DNA of 27,876 bases from Pleurobrachia bachei (taxonomy: Eukaryota; Ctenophora; Tentaculata; Cydippida; Pleurobrachiidae), in NCBI GenBank assembly GCA_000695325.1, contig AVPN01001144.1, forward strand, positions 1 through 27,876. Reading direction: 5' to 3'. The notes below the pieces were generated by a model, which worked only from the letters and a program-made list of their open reading frames with translations, did no database searches and was not told where the DNA came from. Of this stretch, positions 1 through 10,600 are shown one piece after another. How positions within the stretch are numbered: position 1 is the first letter of the stretch; every line of letters starts with the position of its first letter. The position numbers and the translations under genes were made by a program.

Positions 1-888
1 TTCGAGGTCTGCTAACACTTCAGCAGTCATTTGTTTTACACCCAGGTCGTGTCGGGATGGGTCTAGCCAGTTAGTTGCCTCGGTTGTTCGACCCTCTCTC
101 ATAAGTGAAATGAATTTGTTTTCACATAATTCCTTGCTTGGCGGTCTAGGCTTCAGTGGTTTTTGGATAGCCTTTGCTTCTTTGAAGAGCTCGTCAAACT
201 GGCCATTTTTCCACATCTTCAATCGTCTTTCAAGCAGCCCCTTGTGTTCAGCATTCTTCGATTTTTTGCTGGGTTTCTGCAACATAAGTGAAGGCGCTAG
301 AGTTAGTGCTGACAGGGCGTAGCACTCTGCGGCTGGGCTGTTCGCGAAGAGGTTCCCAAGTCTGGTTAGCTCATCAATAAACGCTCTTCCAACAGTTCCA
401 AATGGCACCAAAAAGAGATTTGGTGACCATGAGCTAATTGTAGGAGCTAGGGTGTTAAACTTCTGATACAACTCTTCTGCATTTAGTTCTCCCCAGCAAT
501 TTGCTTGACAAAACGCAGGCAGTTCCGGTGGTGGCGGGTTGGCAGGAATACACTGTGAACACATGGTTTTGCATGGCTCTGGAATCACAGCTAGCTCTGT
601 TGATGTCCGGGGTTCGCTTGGGACGCATTGTATATGCATTGGCTCGTTACAAGCCTCACAACTATCATATTCTGCAAAAAAGATTTGTTCTAGACACTCA
701 ATACAAACAATATAGTGAGTTAACTTCTCGTGAATGGATTTCATGCAATTGTCTAGTGAAGAGTTTGATTGGATCGATGTATTGAAATCAGACATTCCCG
801 TGAAAGACACTTCAGTGTCAGATGAGGTGGATGGTGGTGATGCGAAGAAGGTGAGAAGATGGGAGTCAGGACGTAGTCCATGACTCAT
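1..888 (-). CDS. Retroelement-type protein, N-terminal part (partial, runs off left edge)
   Basis: The minus strand is open for 296 codons from the ATG at 888 to the window edge, with an in-frame stop just upstream (TAA at 928-930). Residues about 65-120 hold a Cys/His cluster (CIEC, then CEAC, MHIQC and CSQC) in a C4HC3 order like a PHD or RING-like finger. Residues about 170-260 include SPAAECYALSALTLAPSLML, then LERRLKMWKNGQFDELFKEA and FISLMREGRTTEATNWL. I associate this pattern (a row of bulky residues, a basic KPSKKSK patch, then a 'REGRT' helix) with the region in front of the reverse transcriptase domain in repeated retroelement proteins of sponges and cnidarians. The reverse transcriptase itself would lie left of the window. 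It is transcribed in the same direction as LIMK and lies about 800 bp downstream of it. Family assignment is from memory of the pattern, not a search; the open frame is direct. Confidence 0.7.
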   Translation of the reverse strand, partial: MSHGLRPDSHLLTFFASPPSTSSDTEVSFTGMSDFNTSIQSNSSLDNCMKSIHEKLTHYIVCIECLEQIFFAEYDSCEACNEPMHIQCVPSEPRTSTELAVIPEPCKTMCSQCIPANPPPPELPAFCQANCWGELNAEELYQKFNTLAPTISSWSPNLFLVPFGTVGRAFIDELTRLGNLFANSPAAECYALSALTLAPSLMLQKPSKKSKNAEHKGLLERRLKMWKNGQFDELFKEAKAIQKPLKPRPPSKELCENKFISLMREGRTTEATNWLDPSRHDLGVKQMTAEVLADLE

Positions 889-1685
889 CGATGAATGAAT
901 ATTATCCTCCAGGGTCCACTCCTCTATTTAACGGACACGCGACAACAGTCTTGGTCGCACTTGGCGTATGCTACACGCCCTTATGACAAAGGAGGGGTTG
1001 AAAACGCGCGCGCTAGGGATCTGCAGCGCATGTCAATGGTCGCACATACCCAAACGATTTCAGGAGAAGAAACGAAACGAAACGATTGGCAAACGCTGCT
1101 GGCCCTTTTAAAGTCCATTTTTTTTCAACTGTTCACCCAAAAACTGAAATTTTACAAAAATTTAAAATTTGTGTGGCGCGTGCTATACGTTAACATGTGA
1201 TAAACGCGCAAAACAATTCCGCGCACGACTTTGGGGGGTGAACAGTTGAAAAAAAATGGAGTATACGGGCTCGCGCGCATGAGGGGGTTGCAGCGCATTC
1301 CAAACGAAACGAAAAAAGGGCTTCAATTTTTGAACTTTTATTTTAAACTTTTTAAATTTTTTGACTTTTATTTTCTTGCGCGGCTCAGTTACTACTATGC
1401 GCGTAATCAACTTTGCGCGTTGATAAAGTGGTAACGATTGTGTACTTCTTTGAATGTCAATTACCGCGCGCTACGCAACATGCCTCTCACAAGGTCTCCC
1501 GCTACCCAGCAGACAATATGCAACAGTGGTATAACCGAAAGTTCTAGTGAACAGGGACCTGGGACAGATCACCTTATCTCACAAATGTACAACAAATTCT
1601 TGCCGTGGGGACTGTAAAACAAATACAAATTGGTCAATGTACATACACACACACAAGGAAATTGAATCAGTACTAAAAATTGTCT
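889..1685. other. Spacer between LIMK stop and retroelement ORF; GCGC-rich, A/T-tract rich
   Basis: No convincing coding region. The stretch mixes GCGCGC clusters (near 1007, 1270, 1467) with long A or T runs, a GAAACGAAACGAAACG tract near 1070 and a 25-bp inverted repeat (listed separately). Its composition resembles the GCGC-rich elements at 17980-18070 and 26960-27120. It probably holds the LIMK 3' UTR and the 5' flank of the retroelement. The TTTATT strings near 1337 and 1364 would read AATAAA on the minus strand and could serve LIMK as polyadenylation signals. Confidence 0.4.
1114..1260. repeat. Perfect 25-bp inverted repeat with 97-bp spacer
   Basis: The arm at 1114-1138 (starts TCCATTTT, ends GTTCACCC) is the exact reverse complement of 1236-1260 (starts GGGTGAAC, ends AATGGA). 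The stem could fold as a hairpin or mark the ends of a small element. It lies upstream of the retroelement ORF. Confidence 0.85.
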
Positions 1686-4600
1686 TCAATCGTCCTCCGA
1701 AATACTATGAAGAATGCGTGTTATCGTATTCAGTACCTCCCCATAAGGCTCACCAGCCCGATACTTGGACAGAAACTCAGAGATTTTACCAAAACAGGGT
1801 CTCAGCTCTGGGAGAGCGTGGCAGCAGGATAGGGCCACAGAAAGGAATGGTGGTGGAGTGTCAGCTGGCGCTAGGGAGCGGATTGTTGTATCGTTAACTC
1901 CCCAGTCGGGAAGAGTTCGGATCAGATCTGGATCTGGTTTTATCCGGGCTGTTAACTCACACATAACAATTCCAAATGAAAATATATCAACCTGTGATAG
2001 GATTTGTTAGATATGAATCAGTGAGTTATGATACAGGGATAGGAGAGAATTGGGTAGCGTAGAGAAACGTACCTTATGGTCATATGGTTTTTCCAGAATC
2101 ATTTCTGGAGCTCTCCAGTATACTGCCCCTACCGATTCATTCCTCCTTTTACCTGGTAGGGGGAGGGGAAATTTGGTTTAGAATCAAAAATATGATAGAG
2201 AAACAATCGGTCTGATCAAACATAGTTTCGAAATGATACAGTGTTTGCTGGAATATTTCCTAACCTGGTGTAACGGGTGGACAGAGAGCATCCCCTAAAC
2301 TAAAATGGGAGGCATGTTGGTACTGCGCTAAGCCGAAATCTGCGACCACTGCACTACCATCAGTTCGTAACAGACAGTTCTTGCTCGTCAAATCTCGGTG
2401 GATTATCTGAAAGAAGGGGCGGTTTAGTTTGGGGAATCGGGTGGTTTTAGGAATCGGGCAGAAATGGCTAAGTGTTCGAGGAGGGTTAGTGGTTTGAAGA
2501 GGTTTTGTTCTAGAAAAAGATAAAAAGGAGTTTAGCTGCCTGCTGCTACCACTTCATACCGCACGTGCAGTTGATAATTTTCCAATTATCGATAAGAACG
2601 AATTTAGCAATAAAGTTGGCAGAAAGAGGGAATAAGAGGGAGAGAGAAGAGAGAAAACAGAGAGAGGAGATGACAGAGATAGAGAGGGTATTGCCGATAA
2701 GATAGGTCTGTAAAAATGGGGAGCCAAATTGACATCTTAAAGATTTAATAAACCCTCTCCGGCAAGTTCATTACCACCCCAAGTCTGACATCCGAAGCTC
2801 TCCCGGCTCCCACATCTCACCCTTTCTCTCTCCCCCTCTCCCTCTCCCTCCCAATTTCTCAAATGAACGTTGTTAAAAGTTGCACAGTGTCACAGCCCAG
2901 ATTAGCTGCGACCAAGCTGGCTTCGATGAGACTTGCTAACATAATGAATTATTGTGAGATCACATCCCCATTTCTCTATTCCCCATGTCTCTATCCATCA
3001 TGGTCATTACTGTCAGACCTCTTCACGATCCCCTACTTCGATAAATATATCGATTACAGATGACCTCAGTCCTCAGCTGAACTATTTTCATGTTACATTT
3101 TTAGAGTTTTGATACTAAAAACTGATCTACTACTCAGAGAAAGTTTTGCGTGTGATACAGGTCTCAATTTTCAGTACACCAGTACTACAGAACATGTTGG
3201 CAAGTGCTGAGGACTGTGTATTATAAACAAGTTAAACTTGTTCTTAAGAAAAGTGAGTGAATAAAAAGGAGCATAAATTGTGAACCTGTTTAGAAAATGC
3301 GATGTTTATAATTAATGGGTGTTAAAGCAGGAAACCCAACTTCCTATTGACTGTACTAAACCTTTCTCTCTCTACTCTTTTTCTCCCCCTCTTATTCTAA
3401 ACTCATGCTAAAATGTTAATTTCCTTTTACACTCCTAAACAGAGTTGGTAGAGAGGTACGCGGTTAAACTGGTTTTTGACATGGCAATTTTCCAAAATCA
3501 TACTTACCACTCACTTATCATTATGCTTTCTTTTTACTGTTTTAGTTTTGGCTCCGGTTTTCTTTTAGACCTGGCTAACTATTTTTAGCAGTTCAACACC
3601 TGTTCTCTATCGTTCTATTTCTTTCTCTTTCATTCTCTTTCTCTCTTCCTCTCTCATTTCCATTCCATGTATTATTCATAAGCGAGAGAAAGGGTTTGGA
3701 AATTGATAGACAGTGACGTGCGGTTGGTAATTACTAAAGATAAATGGAGAACGGCGAATACGGATCTGAGAAAAGCGAGATTTAACTGAATAGGATTTCA
3801 GAGAGCCCTGAATAAATACTTGGATCTTTCCATGACACCCTTCTAACCCAATTCATCTAAATTATTCATCAAGATTTAAGGGAGTTCATTTTGGGAGATG
3901 ATAATATGATTTGTGGGTATCATCTAATCTAGATATTTCGATATTGAACGCAATAGATATTTAGATAGGTTAAATACCCCTCGTTGATAGTGACATGATA
4001 AGATTGAGTTAGTGAAATCATGGGGAAATGATAGAAATGACACATTGGGACAGAGAAAAAGAAGCTCAAGGGGAGGGGAAGATAGCGAATTTATCGATAA
4101 AGAGCTGTCAGGTATTTAATTACGGTCGATCATGATATACCCCGTGCTGAGATCTTGATTCTTGATGTGGTCAGCCCCCCCACCCTGACCATACAATAGT
4201 AGGTCAGATCCCCTAACCTGGTGTAACGGGTGGACAGAGAGCATCCCCTAAACTAAAATGGGAGGCATGTTGGTACTGCGCTAAGCCGAAATCTGCGACC
4301 ACTGCACTACCATCAGTTCGTAACAGACAGTTCTTGCTCGTCAAATCTCGGTGGATTATCTGAAAGAAGGGGCGGTTTAGTTTGGGGAATCGGGTGGTTT
4401 TAGGAATCGGGCAGAAATGGCTAAGTGTTCGAGGATGGTTAGTGGTTTGAAGAGGTTTTGTTCTAGAAAAAGATAAAAAGGAGTTTAGCTGCCTGCTGCT
4501 ACCACTTCATACCGCACGTGCAGTTGATAATTTTCCAATTATCGATAAGAACGAATTTAGCAATAAAGTTGGCAGAAAGAGGGAATAAGAGGGAGAGAGA

Positions 4601-7600
4601 AGAGAGAAAACAGAGAGAGGAGATGACAGAGATAGAGAGGGTATTGCCGATAAGATAGGTCTGTAAAAATGGGGAGCCAAATTGACATCTTAAAGATTTA
4701 ATAAACCCTCTCCGGCAAGTTCATTACCACCCCAAGTCTGACATCCGAAGCTCTCCCGGCTCCCACATCTCACCCTTTCTCTCTCCCCCTCTCCCTCTCC
4801 CTCCCAATTTCTCAAATGAACGTTGTTAAAAGTTGCACAGTGTCACAGCCCAGATTAGCTGCGACCAAGCTGGCTTCGATGAGACTTGCTAACATAATGA
4901 ATTATTGTGAGATCACATCCCCATTTCTCTATTCCCCATGTCTCTATCCATCATGGTCATTACTGTCAGACCTCTTCACGATCCCCTACTTCGATAAATA
5001 TATCGATTACAGATGACCTCAGTCCTCAGCTGAACTATTTTCATGTTACATTTTTAGAGTTTTGATACTAAAAACTGATCTACTACTCAGAGAAAGTTTT
5101 GCGTGTGATACAGGTCTCAATTTTCAGTACACCAGTACTACAGAACATGTTGGCAAGTGCTGAGGACTGTGTATTATAAACAAGTTAAACTTGTTCTTAA
5201 GAAAAGTGAGTGAATAAAAAGGAGCATAAATTGTGAACCTGTTTAGAAAATGCGATGTTTATAATTAATGGGTGTTAAAGCAGGAAACCCAACTTCCTAT
5301 TGACTGTACTAAACCTTTCTCTCTCTACTCTTTTTCTCCCCCTCTTATTCTAAACTCATGCTAAAATGTTAATTTCCTTTTACACTCCTAAACAGAGTTG
5401 GTAGAGAGGTACGCGGTTAAACTGGTTTTTGACATGGCAATTTTCCAAAATCATACTTACCACTCACTTATCATTATGCTTTCTTTTTACTGTTTTAGTT
5501 TTGGCTCCGGTTTTCTTTTAGACCTGGCTAACTATTTTTAGCAGTTCAACACCTGTTCTCTATCGTTCTATAAGAAAGAGAAAGTAAGAGAAAGAGAGAA
5601 GGAGAGAGTAAAGGTAAGGTAACATTATTAATAAGCGAGAGAAAGGGTTACCTTTAACTATCTGTCACTGCACGCCAACCATTAATGATTTCTATTTACC
5701 AGAACGGCGAATACGGATCTGAGAAAAGCGAGATTTAACTGAATAGGATTTCAGAGAGCCCTGAATAAATACTTGGATCTTTCCATGACACCCTTCTAAC
5801 CCAATTCATCTAAATTATTCATCAAGATTTAAGGGAGTTCATTTTGGGAGATGATAATATGATTTGTGGGTATCATCTAATCTAGATATTTCGATATTGA
5901 ACGCAATAGCTATTTAGATAGGTTAAATACCCCTCGTTGATAGTGACATGATAAGATTGAGTTAGTGAAATCATGGGGAAATGATAGAAATGACACATTG
6001 GGACAGAGAAAAAGAAGCTCAAGGGGAGGGGAAGATAGCGAATTTATCGATAAAGAGCTGTCAGGTATTTAATTACGGTCGATCATGATATACCCCGTGC
6101 TGAGATCTTGATTCTTGATGTGGTCAGCCCCCCCACGGACTGGTATGTTATCATCCAGTCTAGGGTGGGGGGGGCCACGACTGATCATTAGTAGTGTGGT
6201 AGTAATTATGATACTGATACATCCTACTACTACTCAGTAGTGTACAACAAAAGAGGGGGGGGCTCTCAATTCTCTCGACATGCATTCTGGCACCTCTCCA
6301 GGTGCAGTGAGAAGGTAAATAATACTCCTACTACTACTACTGCAGTAGCTCTATTGAGAGGCAGGAGAAGGTAAATAATACTACTCCTACTACAGGATGA
6401 AAAAGAGAGTTCGAGAGTCCTCTTGCCTTTCTTACGTTAAATTAAAGCTGGATTTACAATCGCAAATTGAAAAATGTGGCCTTCCCGTCGTCCCTCTGTT
6501 ATCGAAGAATTCCCTTTAAATTGACAGTTAACAATATGACGCCTAAGATAGACATTTTACGCAGAGCCCAGGAAAGTCAAAAGTTAACCGGACCGGGAAA
6601 AGTAAAAATACATCTCCGATAATATTTCCAATCTTACAGTTTACACATTAAATCTTCAGCAGTTCGCCGGGAAGGAATTGAGACGATGGAGCACTGTCAG
6701 AGCAAAAGGGCCAAAGGAAGATTCTTGGTAAAATAAGGTCAAAAAAGTAATAAGTAATGTACCTCTTTAGAATGAAGATAAGCCATGCCGTTGGTAACAT
6801 CTTGGGCAATCTGTAGTTTACGGCTCCATGGTAACGACCTGCTGGTATCTTTTATCAGGGCCCGCAATGTTCCACCATCTACAAACTCTGTGGGGCGAGA
6901 GGGAGTTTCGTTGGGGGGGGGGGTAGTTGGGGAGTTTAGTTTGGGAGGTTAGTTGGGGCCAGGAGAGTTTAGTTTGGGGGGTTTACTCAGGAGAATCGAA
7001 TTGTGAAGAGGGGAGTTTAGTTGGGGGAGGAGGAGTTTAGTGGTACCAGCTGACAAGCTGTTGTTAGACCACCCATGTTGTAAAACTAGAAAATCCACCG
7101 TGTGAGGGAAACTTCAAGAAAGAAATTTCCACGAAAAACGTCTTGTTTGAGAGGCACTACATATATATTTACTATTGGCTTCCCTGGTAGGCATAATCTT
7201 ACTATATATAATGCAGATCCACCCATTTGGATCACATCACACCCACATTCCTTTGGTGGTCGATCGACCTCCGGATCAGATCACACCGGAGGATCTGATC
7301 CATCTCAACCCCCACCCCAAGGATCAGATCACATTATCCAACGATCAGATCACATTATCTGATCCTGTAGCCCAACTGCACCCTGTAACACAGATCACAT
7401 GATCCGAGTAAGAGAGATCGAGAGAGGGGGGGAGATAGAGGGGGAGAGAGATTGAGACAGAGAGACAGAGAGATTTCACGGACACTGAAGCTTTCTCTAG
7501 ATTTGCGATCGGTACGATCGCTCCAGTTTCTAGTTCATATAATGTACTGCTTGTGTGGTAGTTGAATCAGCAGCGTGTTAAAAGCTTTCCGGAGACACAG

Positions 7601-10600
7601 CCAGACAAACATACAGACAAACAGAGACGCAGACATACAAACAGAGACACAGACAAACAGAGACACAGACAAACGGAGACACAGTAAGAATGTAATTAAC
7701 TTATAAGACTTGTAAGTTTGTTGCATTCTGTCTGGGTGAGTAACAGTAGCATTACATAATGTTACATGCTGATACCCAGAGACAACTTGGAGCTGTAGTG
7801 GTCAATAAGACAGATCGGGGGGGGGGGACAGATCCAACAAATATGAAGCTAAGTAACTAGGTCAGGTACTTTAATAGTATCCATTACATACATCGACAGT
7901 CAACTAAACAGACATGTTCCCGTACCTGTAAGTAGAGCGAAGGACCCGGGACTTCGTAGTATTCCCCTAAAACCCAGCAGGTTTGGGTGTTTTAGATTCT
8001 TCAACAGTGATACCTCGTCTATAAACGCCTGTAAATGAGTGACGTCACGGATATAGAAGAGAGGAATGGGGATAACAGTAGTTAGTACTGACTAGCGTGT
8101 GGATCAGTAGCTTATAATGCCAGTCATCAGTTATCATAAGCTATAGTTTGAGTTGCAGTTTCTTGTACGTGACAGTTTAGTGACAGATTCGAGGGAAAAT
8201 ACCATGAGTTATTAGGGTATCATGACAGGAGGAGTGAGAGAGAGCTGGTGAGGTTCAGCGGTATGTGGGAAAGGTAGGTTTAATTTAAAACATAGGAATT
8301 TGAGTGATAAAAAAGACGCGTTTCCCATATAAAATCAGTTTCTGTCTGATTGCGTTTGCCCATTCCCGTAATTCCCCAAAACCCTTTCTGTAACACGGGC
8401 CGGTGTTTATATACAGGCCTCCCTAAAGCAGCGGGGAGAGTGAGAGATAAAGAGAGGAAAGAAGGGTTGGAGAGAGGTCAGAGGGGTCAGGGGAGGTGGA
8501 TAGAGAGAGGGAATCTTCAAACATCGGTCCCGTGTTAGATGAGTTGGGAGCTAATAATAGGGTTGTGTGAGTGAGAGAGAGAGGAAGAAAGAGCTCGAGA
8601 GAAAGAGCTCGAGAGATGAAAGTAACATCGGCTGTGGTAAATGGATTTGACGGACAATACGGTTATCCCCAGGCCTTATTATATCCAGCCAGCTCTCTGT
8701 ATCATCTCTCTCTCTCTCTAGCTCTCCTCCTGGCATCTTCTCTTATGAAATCTGTCTCTCTATTTCTGACGAACAGCCTGATAATACACGTTATTACATA
8801 ATGTTACATGCTGATACCCAGAGACAACTTGGAGCTGTAGTGGTCAATAAGACAGATCGGGGGGGGGGGACAGATCCAACAAATATGAAGCTAAGTAACT
8901 AGGTCAGGTACTTTAATAGTATCCATTACATACATCGACAGTCAACTAAACAGACATGTTCCCGTACCTGTAAGTAGAGCGAAGGACCCGGGACTTCGTA
9001 GTATTCCCCTAAAACCCAGCAGGTTTGGGTGTTTTAGATTCTTCAACAGTGATACCTCGTCTATAAACGCCTGTAAATGAGTGACGTCACGGATATAGAA
9101 GAGAGGAATGGGGATAACAGTAGTAATTAGTACTGACTAGCGTGTGGATCAGTTGCTTATAATGCCAGTCATCAGTTATCATAAGCTATAGTTTGAGTTG
9201 CAGTTTCTTGTACGTGACAGTTTAGTGACAGATTCGAGGGAAAATACCATGAGTTATTAGGGTATCATGACAGGAGGAGTGAGAGAGAGCTGGTGAGGTT
9301 CAGCGGTATGTGGGAAAGGTAGGTTTAATTTAAAACATAGGAATTTGAGTGATAAAAAAGACGCGTTTCCCATATAAAATCAGTTTCTGTCTGATTGCGT
9401 TTGCCCATTCCCGTAATTCCCCAAAACCCTTTCTGTAACACGGGCCGGTGTTTATATACAGGCCTCCCTAAAGCAGCGGGGAGAGTGAGAGATAAAGAGA
9501 GGAAAGAAGGGTTGGAGAGAGGTCAGAGGGGTCAGGGGAGGTGGATAGAGAGAGGGAATCTTCAAACATCGGTCCCGTGTTAGATGAGTTGGGAGCTAAT
9601 AATAGGGTTGTGTGAGTGAGAGAGAGAGGAAGAAAGAGCTCGAGAGAAAGAGCTCGAGAGATGAAAGTAACATCGGCTGTGGTAAATGGATTTGACGGAC
9701 AATACGGTTATCCCCAGGCCTTATTATATCCAGCCAGCTCTCTGTATCATCTCTCTCTCTCTCTCTCTAGCTCTCCTCCTGGCATCTTCTCTTATGAAAT
9801 CTGTCTCTCTATTTCTGACGAACAGCCTGATAATACACGTTCTCTAATAAACACGACGTTTTATTGAGCAAACTTTAACTGGATAGTGGTTATAAAATTC
9901 AAAACAGTTTGATATAATTACCTTTTCCGAGGCAGATTCCATGACAGATTGTAACTCCTTCATACACACCGTTTCACCAGTTATCTTCATTTTAGCCTTC
10001 CTGACGCGACCAAAGAATCCCCTTCCCACTTCCTCGCCCACCTCCAGCTGTAATTACGGGGGAGTTGTGACGTGAGCAAGGTGCATGGTTAGGTAGTTCC
10101 ATGAGACGGAGGGATGCAGATTGGAATTCGCGCTCTTCTAGCAGGGAGTGTTATAAGAATAATGGTATGAGTTGGGAATTGGGCAGAGAAAGAGAGAGAG
10201 CCATACAATAAAATATGGCCTGGTGTATTGACTCTTGGTACAACTACAATGATTATTGATTCGTTGAAGTAACGATAGTAACTCACTAACTGGTATTAAT
10301 TCCAGAAAATGTAGATAACTATGAATCTTAAAGACTGTGCTTAAGGGTACACCTCGGCAAAAGTTTTGTCGAGGTGTACCCTTCATATTACCTCTTTCCG
10401 CTGGTAGATGTACGTGGTAGGGCTCATGTTGCCTCCTTCCAGGGTGGGCGGGGGTGAGGTTGAGATGGTCTTTAGGAGACGTCTCTTGTGGGGCCGTGTG
10501 GAGGGGGGTGGGGGTGAGGGAGGGCTCAGTTCAGGAGCACTTAGTGTTCGGAGGCGAGGCGAGGTAAGAGTTATCGTTACCAGTGAGTCTTCACATAGAG

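Larger units (their letters stand above)
7751..9841. repeat. Tandem duplication B, period about 1042-1045 bp, carrying the LIMK helix-C exon
   Basis: 7751-8792 and 8793-9841 match almost base for base. Differences seen: a 3-bp insertion in copy two near 9123-9126, one A/T change near 8110/9155, and a longer CT microsatellite in copy two near 9760. Each copy carries the 103-nt kinase exon and the same intron flanks. The inner junction is ACACGTT|ATTACATAATG. Confidence 0.93.

Noticed and set aside
2863-3063. 66-codon reading frame present twice (also 4816-5016)
   Set aside because: It recurs only because the DNA is tandemly duplicated. It lies in a LIMK intron and shows no domain, codon bias or splice context.
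6137-6165. Explaining the third complement block by its own hairpin symmetry
   Set aside because: The block does contain GACTGG/CCAGTC arms, but the two copies match base for base as unreversed complements over all 29 positions, including the asymmetric loop, so hairpin flipping does not account for it.
7598-7685. Possible CRISPR-like array
   Set aside because: The units are short, abut without unique spacers and lie in an animal intron: a simple minisatellite.
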